From an uncultured Psychrobacter sp. (GTDB lineage Bacteria > Pseudomonadota > Gammaproteobacteria > Pseudomonadales > Moraxellaceae), in assembly GCA_947489525.1 (NCBI GenBank), contig CANLDW010000003.1, forward strand, positions 124,001 to 188,000: a stretch of 64,000 bases of DNA, read 5' to 3'. The notes under the pieces are model-generated. The model ran no database searches and had not been told where the DNA came from. It saw only the letters and a list, made by a program, of their open reading frames with translations. Each line of letters begins with the position of its first letter. The stretch's first letter is position 1. This document shows positions 20,025-29,001 of this stretch, in pieces. The position numbers and the translations under genes were made by a program.

Positions 20025-20855
20025 CTATACTAAATATTCAAACTCCGCCAAACTAAATTGTGCATCGCTATCCGTTTCGACAACCGCGCCAATGACCGCG
20101 CTAACTTTTGGCTTACGCGTATCGCTATCTTGTAGCCGCCAGTCACCAAGCACATAGCGTATTTTATGATCAGTGGTGCTGTGAATATCTGGTCGATGGG
20201 TATGACCATGCAGTAAAGCGTCGTTATGGCTAAGCACGCGATCTACCTCGCCCTTATTCACATCCATAATATGCGTGGCCTTGTTGGCGTTACTTTGCCG
20301 ACTTTTTTTACGCATGTTATCAGCGATAGCGAGACGCTTCTCAAGCGGTTTGTTCAGTAGATACCATTTAGTAAAACGATTGCGCATTACCCTGCGAAAC
20401 AGCTGATATTTTTTATCATCGATGCACAAGGCATCACCGTGCTCAAGACGGTAGGTTTGTGTACCGATTATTAAAGAGTAGGGCTCATCAATAAGCTCGC
20501 CGCCGAATAGATTACAAAAGGGTTGACCGAGCAGAAAATCACGATTGCCATGCATGACTAAGATTTCACAACCCTTGACGCGCAGTGCTTTGAGTTTAGC
20601 GATCAAAGGCGTGAGCCAATGCGTTTGCCTCTCTTCTTCTGATAATGAGAGATACACGTCATCGCCAAGCCACACCTCAAACCAATCGCCAAGTATAAAC
20701 AAGCGTTTAAGCGCAGGCAGCGCAAGGCAGTCATCAAGCAGTGCCAAAAAAGCCTGCACTAAGGCAGGCTCATCAGGCGATAAATGCAAATCGCTAATCA
20801 ATACTTGCCGTACCTGATGCGGGCGGGTCGTAATCAAATGATTGAACGTTTGCAT
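20025..20855 (-). CDS. lpxH: UDP-2,3-diacylglucosamine diphosphatase LpxH
   Basis: Peripheral membrane calcineurin-like phosphoesterase, fourth step of lipid A synthesis (UDP-diacylglucosamine to lipid X). Metal motifs: SDLHLS (residues ~20-25), GDWFEVWLGDD, HGNRDFLLG, and HGHTHRPDIH. 276 residues, about 35 more than E. coli LpxH, with the excess at the C-terminus and a basic N-terminus. Lies just downstream of ppiB (27 bases), likely one operon. Confidence 0.93.
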   Translation of the reverse strand: MQTFNHLITTRPHQVRQVLISDLHLSPDEPALVQAFLALLDDCLALPALKRLFILGDWFEVWLGDDVYLSLSEEERQTHWLTPLIAKLKALRVKGCEILVMHGNRDFLLGQPFCNLFGGELIDEPYSLIIGTQTYRLEHGDALCIDDKKYQLFRRVMRNRFTKWYLLNKPLEKRLAIADNMRKKSRQSNANKATHIMDVNKGEVDRVLSHNDALLHGHTHRPDIHSTTDHKIRYVLGDWRLQDSDTRKPKVSAVIGAVVETDSDAQFSLAEFEYLV

Positions 20856-20882
20856 TTATGGGTATCCTAAATTATAAAGCAT

Positions 20883-21533
20883 TTACTGAGAAACAATCTT
20901 GGCTGATTGAATGACAATCGGCTCTTTTGGTACGTCAGCATGCATACCATAGCGGCCCGTTGGTACGCTTCTTATCTTCTCAATAACGTCCATACCGTCA
21001 GTGACTTTACCAAATACCGTATAACCCCAACCTTGAGCGTTTTTACCAGTATGGTTCAAGAAGTCATTGTCTTTAACATTAATAAAGAACTGGCTGGTGG
21101 CTGAATGTGGATCTTGGGTACGCGCCATAGCGATGGTGCCTTTATCATTTTTTAGGCCATTATCCGCTTCGTTTTGGATCGGGGCATTGGTGTTTTTCTC
21201 GTTCATGTCAGCGTCCATACCGCCGCCTTGAATCATAAAGCCATCAATGACGCGATGAAAGATTGTACCTTCATAATGACCTGATTGGACATAGTTCAAG
21301 AAGTTTTCAACCGTTTTTGGTGCTTTTTCTTCGTTGAGCTCAATAGTGATATTACCCATTGACGTCTCTAACTGTACTACTGGCATGTTGCTCATGGTTA
21401 TCTCCTGAGTGTTTGTATTGGAAAGTGAATTGGGCTGAGTCTCTGGTGTGATTGTATTATTTGTACTGGTGCAACCTAGTATAAATAAAGGGGCAAATAC
21501 GCTGGCAAAGCCAAATGTCTTGATGGCATGCAT
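20883..21533 (-). CDS. ppiB: Peptidyl-prolyl cis-trans isomerase (cyclophilin), lipoprotein form
   Basis: Cyclophilin-type PPIase; [29 protein letters not shown] and WGYTVFGKV are the catalytic signatures. The full frame (216 residues) begins with a lipoprotein signal ending LFILGC and a Ser/Thr/Asn linker, with Shine-Dalgarno AAGGA 7 bases before ATG 21533. A second in-frame ATG at 21395 ([14 protein letters not shown]) has an even better AGGAG 6 bases upstream and would give a 170-residue cytosolic PpiB of standard length. Both forms may be made. Neighbours lpxH and glnS match the known lpxH-ppiB-glnS grouping. Confidence 0.93.
   Translation of the reverse strand: MHAIKTFGFASVFAPLFILGCTSTNNTITPETQPNSLSNTNTQEITMSNMPVVQLETSMGNITIELNEEKAPKTVENFLNYVQSGHYEGTIFHRVIDGFMIQGGGMDADMNEKNTNAPIQNEADNGLKNDKGTIAMARTQDPHSATSQFFINVKDNDFLNHTGKNAQGWGYTVFGKVTDGMDVIEKIRSVPTGRYGMHADVPKEPIVIQSAKIVSQ
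21393..21406 (-). promoter_or_regulatory. Internal ribosome binding site and start in ppiB
   Basis: AGGAG at 21402-21406 on the minus strand, 6 bases, then ATG at 21393-21395 inside the ppiB frame. This spacing is ideal, and the following residues are exactly where standard cytosolic PpiB proteins begin. Confidence 0.65.
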
Positions 21534-21741
21534 AGATATTCCTTGTGGTTCTAAGAGGCAATCTTAATTTAGATGTCAATTTAGATGCCAGTCTAACGGC
21601 TTTTTTAACCCTTGTCATGTATCTGGCTGTTAATGGCTTTGCAAAAGCTGATAGAATAACGTCATTGCCCTTTATATCTTATAAAACATCTACATTAAAC
21701 CAAAATACTACCTACATTATATGACCTAGGAGCGACGCTAC

Positions 21742-23481
21742 ATGAGTGAGCACGCAAAAAACAACGCAGCACATGACGATTCAAAAAACGACTTTATTCG
21801 TAATATTATTCGTGACGACATCAAAGCAGATAAATATCAACAAATCGTCACCCGTTTTCCGCCTGAACCCAATGGCTACCTGCATTTAGGTCATGTCAAA
21901 TCAATCTGCTTAAACTTTGGCGTGGCCGAAGAGTTCGGCGGTATCTGCCATCTGCGTTATGATGATACTAATCCAACGGCTGAAAAACAAGATTACATCG
22001 ATAACATCAAAAACGATGTACAGTGGCTGGGCTTTGAGTGGGCAGGGGAGGCGCTACATGCGTCCAGCTACTTTGATCAGCTCTACGCGTGGGCGTTGCA
22101 GCTGACCCGTCAAGGCGATGCCTATGTCGATCTACAAACGCCTGAGCAGATTCGTGATAATCGCGGCTCTTTTAATGAGCCGGGCACGCCATCACCGCAG
22201 CGCGATGCCAGCGTCGAGGATAACATCAAGCGTTTTATGGATATGAAAGACGGCAAGTATAGAGATGGCGAAGCGGTACTGCGTGCCAAAGTAGATATGA
22301 GCAGCCCAAACATGAATATGCGCGATCCGGTGATTTATCGCGTGATGCACCAAGCGCATCATCAGACGGGGAACACATGGTGTATCTATCCGATGTATGA
22401 TTTTGCGCATCCGTTATCCGATGCGATTGAGGGCATCACTCATTCATTGTGTACGCTTGAGTTTGAAGATCATCGCCCCTTTTATGATTGGATCGTAAAC
22501 AAGATCGGCTTTGAGAAACCGCCGCATCAGTATGAGTTTAGTCGTCTAAACGTCGATCATACCTTGACCAGTAAGCGCAAGCTCAAACAACTGGTCGATG
22601 AGGGCATCGTTGAGGGCTGGGATGATCCGCGTATGCCGACCATCGCCGGCATGCGTCGCCGCGGCTATACGCCAGAGGGTCTGCGCGACTTTAGTGATCG
22701 CGTCGGCGTCTCAAAAGCGGACGGGGTCACTGATATGCGCCTGCTGGAGTTTAGCATTCGCCAGTCGCTGGACACGACTACCGCGCGCGGTATGGCAGTG
22801 CTCAAACCGCTAAAAGTGACCATTACTAACTTTGCTGAAGCAGTAAAAGATTGGGAAACGCAAAAAGCCGATAGCGTCAACGCGCGCTGGGATGAGAATG
22901 CGCAGACCTTGTGGCTCACCCAGCCCAAGCATCCAAACGTCGATATGGGCGAGCGTGAAATTCCTTTTACCGAAACTTTGTATATCGATCAAGGCGATTA
23001 CGAGATAGAACCGCCGGCAGGCTATAAGCGCTTATCACCTGAGAAGCCTGAGATTCGTTTGCGTAATACCTATGTACTGGCGGTCACTGAGCATATCACC
23101 GATGACGAGGGGAATGTTGTTGAGCTTAAGGCGACTATCGATCCGACGACTTTAGGCAACAATCCTGAAGGGCGCAAAGTCAAAGGCGTTATCCACTGGG
23201 TATCAGCAAGTCAAGGCGTGCCAGCAACTGTGCGTCTGTACGAGCAGTTATTCAGTGTCGAGGATCCAAGTAGCGTCAGCGATGTCCACGATGCACTTAA
23301 TCCCAACTCCCTCACCGTACTTGAAGCGGTCGTCGAGCCTTCACTTGCCGAAGCGGAGGCGGGCACGCGTTTTCAGTTTGAACGCGAAGGTTATTTTATT
23401 GCCGATAGTGAAGAGCATACGCCCGATAAGCCGGTATTTAATCAGATCGTTAGTTTACGGGACAGCTATAAGCCCGCCTAG
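21742..23481 (+). CDS. glnS: Glutaminyl-tRNA synthetase
   Basis: Class Ib synthetase, 579 residues. HIGH region PPEPNGYLHLGHVKSI, the GlnRS-specific HPLSDAIEGITHSLCTLEF, and KMSKS-equivalent LTSKRKL. C-terminal anticodon-binding beta barrels are complete. Shine-Dalgarno AGGAG 12 bases before ATG. Divergent from ppiB; followed by a strong terminator. Confidence 0.97.
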   Translation: MSEHAKNNAAHDDSKNDFIRNIIRDDIKADKYQQIVTRFPPEPNGYLHLGHVKSICLNFGVAEEFGGICHLRYDDTNPTAEKQDYIDNIKNDVQWLGFEWAGEALHASSYFDQLYAWALQLTRQGDAYVDLQTPEQIRDNRGSFNEPGTPSPQRDASVEDNIKRFMDMKDGKYRDGEAVLRAKVDMSSPNMNMRDPVIYRVMHQAHHQTGNTWCIYPMYDFAHPLSDAIEGITHSLCTLEFEDHRPFYDWIVNKIGFEKPPHQYEFSRLNVDHTLTSKRKLKQLVDEGIVEGWDDPRMPTIAGMRRRGYTPEGLRDFSDRVGVSKADGVTDMRLLEFSIRQSLDTTTARGMAVLKPLKVTITNFAEAVKDWETQKADSVNARWDENAQTLWLTQPKHPNVDMGEREIPFTETLYIDQGDYEIEPPAGYKRLSPEKPEIRLRNTYVLAVTEHITDDEGNVVELKATIDPTTLGNNPEGRKVKGVIHWVSASQGVPATVRLYEQLFSVEDPSSVSDVHDALNPNSLTVLEAVVEPSLAEAEAGTRFQFEREGYFIADSEEHTPDKPVFNQIVSLRDSYKPA

Positions 23482-23537
23482 TAGAGGTATTAACCGCTAT
23501 AGATATAAAAAATTGAACAATAGTAGTTTGCAAATGT

Positions 23538-23570
23538 ACCCATTTCTAGTACGCTAGGAATGGGTTTTTT
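23538..23570 (+). terminator. Intrinsic terminator of glnS
   Basis: ACCCATT-CTAG pairs with CTAG-AATGGGT around a short loop, followed by TTTTTT at 23565-23570. Confidence 0.88.
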
Positions 23571-23606
23571 ATGAACGACTACTAAATGTTGAGGGAAAAT
23601 AAAGCC

Positions 23607-24161
23607 ATGAGTCTAAACTGTTATAAATGTACTGATGAGACCTTGTTACCAACTAAGCTTGATAACACGCTGTCAGCTCTAGGCTGCAAAACTTGTGAAG
23701 GGACTTATGTTGATCTACTTAGTTATCGCACTTGGCTTGAGAACCATACTATAGATAGTGAAAGTAAACCTTTAGAGACTTTTAGTGCTGATGAGTTAGA
23801 CAACACCGATAGCGCACTCATCTGTCAACGTTGTCGCAAGTTTATGCTCAAATACCGTATCAATAATGAGCACAAAAATACTATTAACGTTTGTCACACT
23901 TGTGATGATGTCTGGCTTGATCGCGGTGAGTGGTCACTCTTAAAGTATCTCAACATGCAAGACAAACTTACTGCGGTAATGAGCGAGCCTTGGCAGCAGC
24001 AATTACGCAAGCAAGACCGCGAGCAAAACTTTCAAAAGATCTACCAGCAAAAGCTTGGCGATGACTTTGCCAAGGTAGAAGAATTTGCTAAGTGGCTAAG
24101 CACGCATCCGAATAAGAGCGAGGTTCAGCATTACTTAGCTCAGTATCAGGCTGCTCCGTAA
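23607..24161 (+). CDS. TFIIB-type zinc-ribbon protein
   Basis: A 184-residue protein (counting from MSLNC) with two treble-clef/zinc-ribbon units: CYKC...CKTC near the N-terminus and CQRC...CHTC followed by DDVWLDRGEWSLL, the hallmark of zf-TFIIB (COG3809) proteins. The C-terminal third is helical and charged. The frame starts seven codons earlier (23586), but the ATG at 23607 is better placed relative to GAGGGA and gives the Cys-rich start typical of the family. Function unknown. Confidence 0.8.
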   Translation: MSLNCYKCTDETLLPTKLDNTLSALGCKTCEGTYVDLLSYRTWLENHTIDSESKPLETFSADELDNTDSALICQRCRKFMLKYRINNEHKNTINVCHTCDDVWLDRGEWSLLKYLNMQDKLTAVMSEPWQQQLRKQDREQNFQKIYQQKLGDDFAKVEEFAKWLSTHPNKSEVQHYLAQYQAAP

Positions 24162-24374
24162 AATTATCAGTCTTTGCTTATCAGTGCTTGTATAGTCTCG
24201 TATCGAATAATCGCATTACAATCCGTCACAAGACATTCATAACCAGTTTGCTAAGATAAATGAGGACGAATTAGAAGATTACTCACGTGCTTGAGTCTTG
24301 TAGGCACGTTTATAATAATACAGCGCTGCCCCTCTTAAAGACGGCGCTTATCATAAATAAAATAGGAGCTAAGC

Positions 24375-25013
24375 ATGGCACATTTACGTTTAGGCGATAC
24401 CGCGCCGAATTTTGACGCAACGACCACCGAAGGCGATATTAATTTTTACGATTGGGCAGGGGACAGTTGGGTGGTTTTATTCTCGCATCCTGCCGATTAT
24501 ACTCCAGTATGTACCACTGAGCTTGGACGCACTGCAGCACTAGGTGGTGAGTTCCAAAAGCGCAACGTCAAGCCTATCGCGCTTTCAGTCGACGGCCTAG
24601 ACGATCACAAAGGCTGGACAAAAGATATTGAAGAGACCCAAGGCACTACGGTTAATTTCCCTATTATCGCGGACGCGGATCGTACAGTTGCTAATTTATA
24701 CGACATGATCCATCCCAATGCCGATAATACGGCAACAGTGAGAAGCGTGTTTATTATTGATCCGAATAAAAAGGTGCGTCTGACGCTGACTTATCCTGCC
24801 AGCTGTGGTCGTAACTTTAATGAGATTGTGCGTGTTATTGATGCCCTTCAGTTATCAGATGAGTATAACGTGGCAACCCCTGTTGATTGGCAAGACGGCG
24901 ATGATGTGATCATCCCGCCGAGTGTCAAAAACGAAGACATTGCAGCCAACTATCCAAAAGGTCATACCGAAGTTAAGCCCTATCTACGCACGACCCCTGC
25001 CCCTAATAAATAA
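24375..25013 (+). CDS. Peroxiredoxin, Prx6/1-Cys type
   Basis: 212-residue thiol peroxidase. The peroxidatic Cys sits in HPADYTPVCTTELGR (residue ~47); the family arginine region is YPASCGRNFNEI, and the C-terminal 1-cysPrx domain (VATPVDWQDGDDVIIPPSV) identifies the Prx6 group. Shine-Dalgarno AGGAG 8 bases before ATG. Monocistronic with a terminator at 25053-25083. Detoxifies hydrogen and organic peroxides in the cytosol. Confidence 0.93.
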   Translation: MAHLRLGDTAPNFDATTTEGDINFYDWAGDSWVVLFSHPADYTPVCTTELGRTAALGGEFQKRNVKPIALSVDGLDDHKGWTKDIEETQGTTVNFPIIADADRTVANLYDMIHPNADNTATVRSVFIIDPNKKVRLTLTYPASCGRNFNEIVRVIDALQLSDEYNVATPVDWQDGDDVIIPPSVKNEDIAANYPKGHTEVKPYLRTTPAPNK

Positions 25014-25052
25014 AAGGTGAGAGAGTAAGCCAGCAGTACCGTTACATATATC

Positions 25053-25083
25053 AAACCCTATGGCTTATGGTCGTAGGGTTTTT
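25053..25083 (+). terminator. Intrinsic terminator of the peroxiredoxin gene
   Basis: AACCCTA (25054-25060) pairs with TAGGGTT (25074-25080), then TTT. Confidence 0.75.
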
Positions 25084-25120
25084 ATATTGGTATGATTAGA
25101 TACCCAAAAAGGACTTTACT

Positions 25121-25768
25121 ATGAAAAAACTATATATCACTCGTACTGCGCCAAACCCACGTAAAGCGCTTATTCTACTAGCATCAAAAGGTATTAGTGT
25201 TGATGATATGGACGATTTAGAGGTTATCGATATTGATTTTGCGACTAGAGAGCAGTTCTCGGATGCATTTACTACCATAAATCCTATGCAGACAGTGCCG
25301 GTGTTAACGCTTGGCGACGGTACGGTACTCAATGATTCGCAAGCTGTTTGTGAGTATCTGGATCGCGTATACGGAGAGCGTTCAGTGATGGGTAATGATG
25401 TGGTACAACGCGCAGAGGTTTGTGCGATGCGCCGTATTGCAGAGTTTGAGGTACTCTATAACTACATGCTGGCTTTTCAGCACAGCCATCCTTCAAAGGC
25501 TGAGCGTGTTGAGCAAGTGCCGGAGTTTGTAGCGCCTTCTATTGCTCGTGCGATCAAAGCCTTGCCTTATTTTGAGCGTGCTTTGCAAGGTCGTGAGTAT
25601 TTGGTTACTGATCATCTAACCTTTGCTGATATTGTATTGTATTTAGGGTTAGACTTTGGTAAAGCGCTAAAGGTTAACCCAAGCGAGCACGGCGATAACT
25701 TAGCTCGGTTCTATCAGATGATGCATGAGCAGTTTAGTATCAAAAAGATGGCAGCCAGTAACAGTTAA
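25121..25768 (+). CDS. Glutathione S-transferase family protein
   Basis: 215 residues with an N-terminal thioredoxin-like domain (LYITRTAPNPRKALILLASKG; NPMQTVPVLTLGDGTVLNDSQAVCEYLD contains the cis-Pro and the glutathione-contact Asp-Ser pair) and an all-helical C-terminal domain with the N-capping motif LTFADIVLYLGL. Substrate unknown; a stress-type bacterial GST is the conservative call. Own terminator at 25818-25846. Confidence 0.85.
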   Translation: MKKLYITRTAPNPRKALILLASKGISVDDMDDLEVIDIDFATREQFSDAFTTINPMQTVPVLTLGDGTVLNDSQAVCEYLDRVYGERSVMGNDVVQRAEVCAMRRIAEFEVLYNYMLAFQHSHPSKAERVEQVPEFVAPSIARAIKALPYFERALQGREYLVTDHLTFADIVLYLGLDFGKALKVNPSEHGDNLARFYQMMHEQFSIKKMAASNS

Positions 25769-25817
25769 TAGCTTATGATAAGCAAATAACTAGTAATGCG
25801 AGCAATAACTTAACAAG

Positions 25818-25846
25818 CTGTAAATCACTGTGGTTTACAGTTTTTT
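25818..25846 (+). terminator. Intrinsic terminator of the GST gene
   Basis: CTGTAAA (25818-25824) pairs with TTTACAG (25834-25840), followed by TTTTTT. Confidence 0.85.
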
Positions 25847-26056
25847 AAATGTATGAGTTTGATAGTTTAGATATATTAAATAATAAAAGTAAGTCAGCTA
25901 AACATAACGTTACATGACAGAAAAGAATCAGGGTTATAGTGGTTACCGTTATAAGTAAAGCGTGCACATGCTATTTTTCCTACAATGTATACATACAAAA
26001 TAGCTACGCAGTAGATCGCTGCTAAAGAAAATGCAAAAAATGCAATAGGTAAAAGT

Positions 26057-27013
26057 ATGAAGTCATCTTTAAAAATCCTAACAATACCAGTGCTACTAAC
26101 TGTCAGCTTAGCACTGAGCGCTTGTGGAGATGCTCCTGAAGCGGGTTCTGAGTCTAGTAATCGGCCTAGCAACAACGCTAACTTGAATGCTCCTGCTACT
26201 ACCCATACACAAACAGATAGTGATAACCCCATTGTCAGTAACCCTAACGGTAGTCAGATCAGTGCTAATAACAGTAGCCAAAGCGGTCAAAGCATTGAAG
26301 AACAAATGATTGATGAGCTAAATAAGTATCGCTGGACCTTGATTAGAGCTACGGATAATGACAATACACCATTAACTGCCCTTACTGATATAAAAGATCA
26401 AGTAACCCTTAAATTCAGCCAGTATGAGGGTGATCATATGGTGAACTATAGCGTGGGCTGTAATACGATAAGCGCCAACTATGAGCTGCAAAACACGAGC
26501 TTAGTTATCGGTGAGGGTATGAGTACTAAGATGTCATGCGGCGCTATTGATAGCGCTGAAAATAATTTAAACGAAAATATGCATGGTAACCACCAGATCA
26601 GCCTAACCAATAATGAACAACCCATATTAACGCAAGTCGCTAATGATATGACGACACTGATGTGGGAGGGTAGGTTGACTGCGCAAGCAAAATATAACGG
26701 TAAGGGTGAGACTATCTTTTGGGCAGTAAAAGCGGCAACTGAGCCCTGTCTAGATGAGCCAGCAAAGTCATGTCTACAAGTCAAACCTATTACCTACAAT
26801 GATGCAGGATTACAGACTAGTGCAGGTGAATGGATATCGTTTGCCGGTCAAATTGATGGTTATAACCACGATAACACCCATACCGATGTCCTGCGTCTGC
26901 AGCGCTACCGATTGGATCCGACTGAAAAAGATACGGTAGAAGCTTACGATGCAGACCAACAGTATGCGTATGTATTAGATGCTATCATCGAGAGCACAGT
27001 AGTAGAATCTTGA
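26057..27013 (+). CDS. META and DUF4377 domain lipoprotein
   Basis: 318 residues. Lipoprotein signal ending LSAC at about residue 22, a ~55-residue Asn/Ser-rich linker, a META (HslJ-like) domain from YRWTLIRATD to TTLMWEG with the conserved VGCNTISANYEL block, and a C-terminal domain beginning LQVKPITYND matching DUF4377 (WISFAGQIDGYNHDN...VLRLQRYRLDP). Likely an outer-membrane or periplasmic stress-related lipoprotein; biochemical role unknown. Convergent with ruvC, only 11 bases between stops. Confidence 0.8.
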   Translation: MKSSLKILTIPVLLTVSLALSACGDAPEAGSESSNRPSNNANLNAPATTHTQTDSDNPIVSNPNGSQISANNSSQSGQSIEEQMIDELNKYRWTLIRATDNDNTPLTALTDIKDQVTLKFSQYEGDHMVNYSVGCNTISANYELQNTSLVIGEGMSTKMSCGAIDSAENNLNENMHGNHQISLTNNEQPILTQVANDMTTLMWEGRLTAQAKYNGKGETIFWAVKAATEPCLDEPAKSCLQVKPITYNDAGLQTSAGEWISFAGQIDGYNHDNTHTDVLRLQRYRLDPTEKDTVEAYDADQQYAYVLDAIIESTVVES

Positions 27014-27024
27014 GTCAGTACGGA

Positions 27025-27609
27025 TTAACGAAGCTGACCTAAGTCCTCCTCTGTTAAACGCCAGCGACCTTTTTTCTTAGAGGTACCGCGTCCACGCATA
27101 TTAGTACCAAGCAATAGCTTGTTCATTGAGTGACTGGAGTGAGCGTGACAGATAGCACAGGCTAAACCATCAGCAGCGTCTGCTTGCGGCATGACATCCA
27201 GCGTTAAAATACGACAGACCATCTCTTGAACCTGCTCCTTTGCAGCCGCGCCATAACCACAAACGGCCTGCTTAATCTGACGCGCAGTATATTCAGATAC
27301 TTCCAAATCTAACGCTACCATAGCTGCGATCGCCGCCCCGCGCGCCTGTCCAAGCTTTAATGCTGAGTCTGGATTCTCTGCCATAAATACTTGCTCGATA
27401 GCGGTATGGATAGGCTCGTTAGCATACTTTAGATGATATTGAGTGATACGAGTCAAACCATTGAATATACGTTTGAGGCGCTCTGGCATCTCTTTGGTAT
27501 CCGTGCGGATAGTACCAGCGTCTAAATAAGTCAACTTATCGCCTGTTTGCCTGACGATACCGTAACCTGTCATACGTGAGCCAGGATCAATGCCGATGAT
27601 AATTGCCAT
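27025..27609 (-). CDS. ruvC: Crossover junction endodeoxyribonuclease RuvC
   Basis: Holliday junction resolvase, 194 residues. RNase H-like fold with acidic residues in [36 protein letters not shown], and [12 protein letters not shown]. Basic C-terminal tail ([14 protein letters not shown]) longer than in E. coli. Separated from ruvAB, which lie 14 kb away in this window. Confidence 0.95.
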   Translation of the reverse strand: MAIIIGIDPGSRMTGYGIVRQTGDKLTYLDAGTIRTDTKEMPERLKRIFNGLTRITQYHLKYANEPIHTAIEQVFMAENPDSALKLGQARGAAIAAMVALDLEVSEYTARQIKQAVCGYGAAAKEQVQEMVCRILTLDVMPQADAADGLACAICHAHSSHSMNKLLLGTNMRGRGTSKKKGRWRLTEEDLGQLR

Positions 27610-27785
27610 AACGTTTTGTGTACCTGCATTTAAATTGATAGCTTAATAATAAGCCTTAAGTTTGATAGTATAGCAATCAATCCCCATATACATCATAAGT
27701 TAGTGCTTTTAATTTGCACTAAAATTTGCACAGAGCTTTATGCTGAGTTGTGCGTTATTTAGCTTTTATTTATAGGACAATATTT

Positions 27786-28403
27786 ATGGGTCAGATAGTT
27801 GGTATTGCCATCGTTTGGTTTATCATTGAGATGTTACTGTGGTATCTAATTGCCCAGTTTATCAGTGGCTGGTGGGTATTTATGTGGTTTATTATCGCCG
27901 CTGTAATCGGTATTGCCCTCATACGTAAAGGCATGGCAGCACTCAACCCTATGGCGCAGCAGATGAAAGCGGGTGGTATGATGAATCCTGCGATGCGTCC
28001 GCAGGAGTCAACCATGATAAAAAGTGTCGCTATGGCAGTTGCTGGTCTTATGCTACTTATTCCGGGTATCATCAGCGATCTATTGGCACTACTGGTAGTG
28101 TTACCGCCTGTGCAAAAGAAGCTTAAAGACATGGCAAATAACTACGTCATGAACAATCAGCAAAAAATGATGGAGATGATGGCAAAGCAGATGGGTGGTC
28201 AAAATCCATTTGGCGGTGCAGGCGGTATGGGCAGCGGTCAAAATCCATTTGGTGGCGTAGGCGGTATGGGCAATCAAAACCCATTTGGTCAGCAACAAAA
28301 CCCGTTCGGTAACGTCTTTAAACAAAATACGACGGTAGATGGAACAGCTAAAAACGTTCCAAAGGATGTCAAAAAGATTACTAAGTCTGCTAATGACGAA
28401 TAA
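27786..28403 (+). CDS. fxsA: FxsA family membrane protein
   Basis: About 205 residues. Membrane helices in MGQIVGIAIVWFIIEMLLWY, WVFMWFIIAAVIGIALIR and VAMAVAGLMLLIPGIISDLLALLVVLPP; the LIPGIISDLLALLVVLPPVQ block is the FxsA signature (E. coli FxsA overexpression alleviates F exclusion of phage T7). The C-terminal tail is a run of Gly/Met-rich QNPFG repeats. The frame opens at 27750, but the ATG at 27786 carries TAGGA 8 bases upstream and starts the first helix. Confidence 0.88.
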   Translation: MGQIVGIAIVWFIIEMLLWYLIAQFISGWWVFMWFIIAAVIGIALIRKGMAALNPMAQQMKAGGMMNPAMRPQESTMIKSVAMAVAGLMLLIPGIISDLLALLVVLPPVQKKLKDMANNYVMNNQQKMMEMMAKQMGGQNPFGGAGGMGSGQNPFGGVGGMGNQNPFGQQQNPFGNVFKQNTTVDGTAKNVPKDVKKITKSANDE

Positions 28404-28466
28404 AAGCTTATTCTAAATCAGTGGCACGCTTATGAGCTGGTATAACGCCTACACTAATTAGACAAT

Positions 28467-28502
28467 AAAAAGCCCCTAACGCTTAAATGTTAGGGGCTTT
28501 TT
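28467..28502. terminator. Bidirectional terminator between fxsA and 6S RNA gene
   Basis: AAAAAGCCCCTAAC pairs perfectly with GTTAGGGGCTTTTT. It can end fxsA on the plus strand and the leftward 6S RNA transcript on the minus strand. Confidence 0.9.
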
Positions 28503-28530
28503 GGCTATAGCGTATGCTATAAAAATATAA

Positions 28531-28719
28531 CAACCGAAGTGCCGCCGTAGAATGGTGACCCATGAACCGTGAAGTTCAGGGCGGATACGTCATTGCCTCT
28601 GCAGGTTTCCTGATACACTGCAAGCAGTGCAGGCATACACAATGAAGCAATAGGTAGCGTATCCTAATAAAGCATTATCGGCTCAGGGAATAAACATCTA
28701 CTAGCGAGCACTCCAGAAT
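28531..28719 (-). ncRNA. ssrS: 6S RNA
   Basis: On the minus strand the segment TTCCCTGAGCCGATA, near-diagnostic for gammaproteobacterial 6S RNA, lies about 30 bases from the predicted 5' end, and the 3' part reads CCCTGAACTTCACGGTTCA, GGGTCACC and CTACGGCGGCAC, matching the family's 3' arm. The ends (GGAGTGC near 5', GCACTTC near 3') can pair to close the long stem. Length ~189 against 184 in E. coli. Promoter at 28726-28754 and terminator at 28467-28502 frame it. Binds sigma-70 RNA polymerase in stationary phase. The exact ends are estimated. Confidence 0.88.
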
Positions 28720-28725
28720 AGACTT

Positions 28726-28754
28726 ATCTTAACGAATGCAATAAGTGATTGCAA
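28726..28754 (-). promoter_or_regulatory. Promoter of the 6S RNA gene
   Basis: Minus strand: -35 TTGCAA (28749-28754), 17-base spacer, -10 TAAGAT (28726-28731), placing the start near 28719. Confidence 0.7.
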
Positions 28755-29001
28755 GACTGATTTACAGATTGCTACGCGGGCACGCATCATGAGTCGTTGT
28801 TTTTTATAATATTATTAATGCTATAAGGTTTATAGGTAAGTATTATCAAGCACACTAAAAAACGTCAAATATCTATGAAAATATGGCAATTTTTCAGCTA
28901 TTTTCAGATATGTGTTAATATAGACAGCTTTAAACTTCCTAATATAACGATTTTTAGTATACAGCGATATAGACGTTCATTCACTTGAGGAGCGGTAATT
29001 G

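Noticed and set aside
22122..22928. Antisense open frames opposite glnS
   Set aside because: Shadow frames of a highly conserved gene, no independent support.
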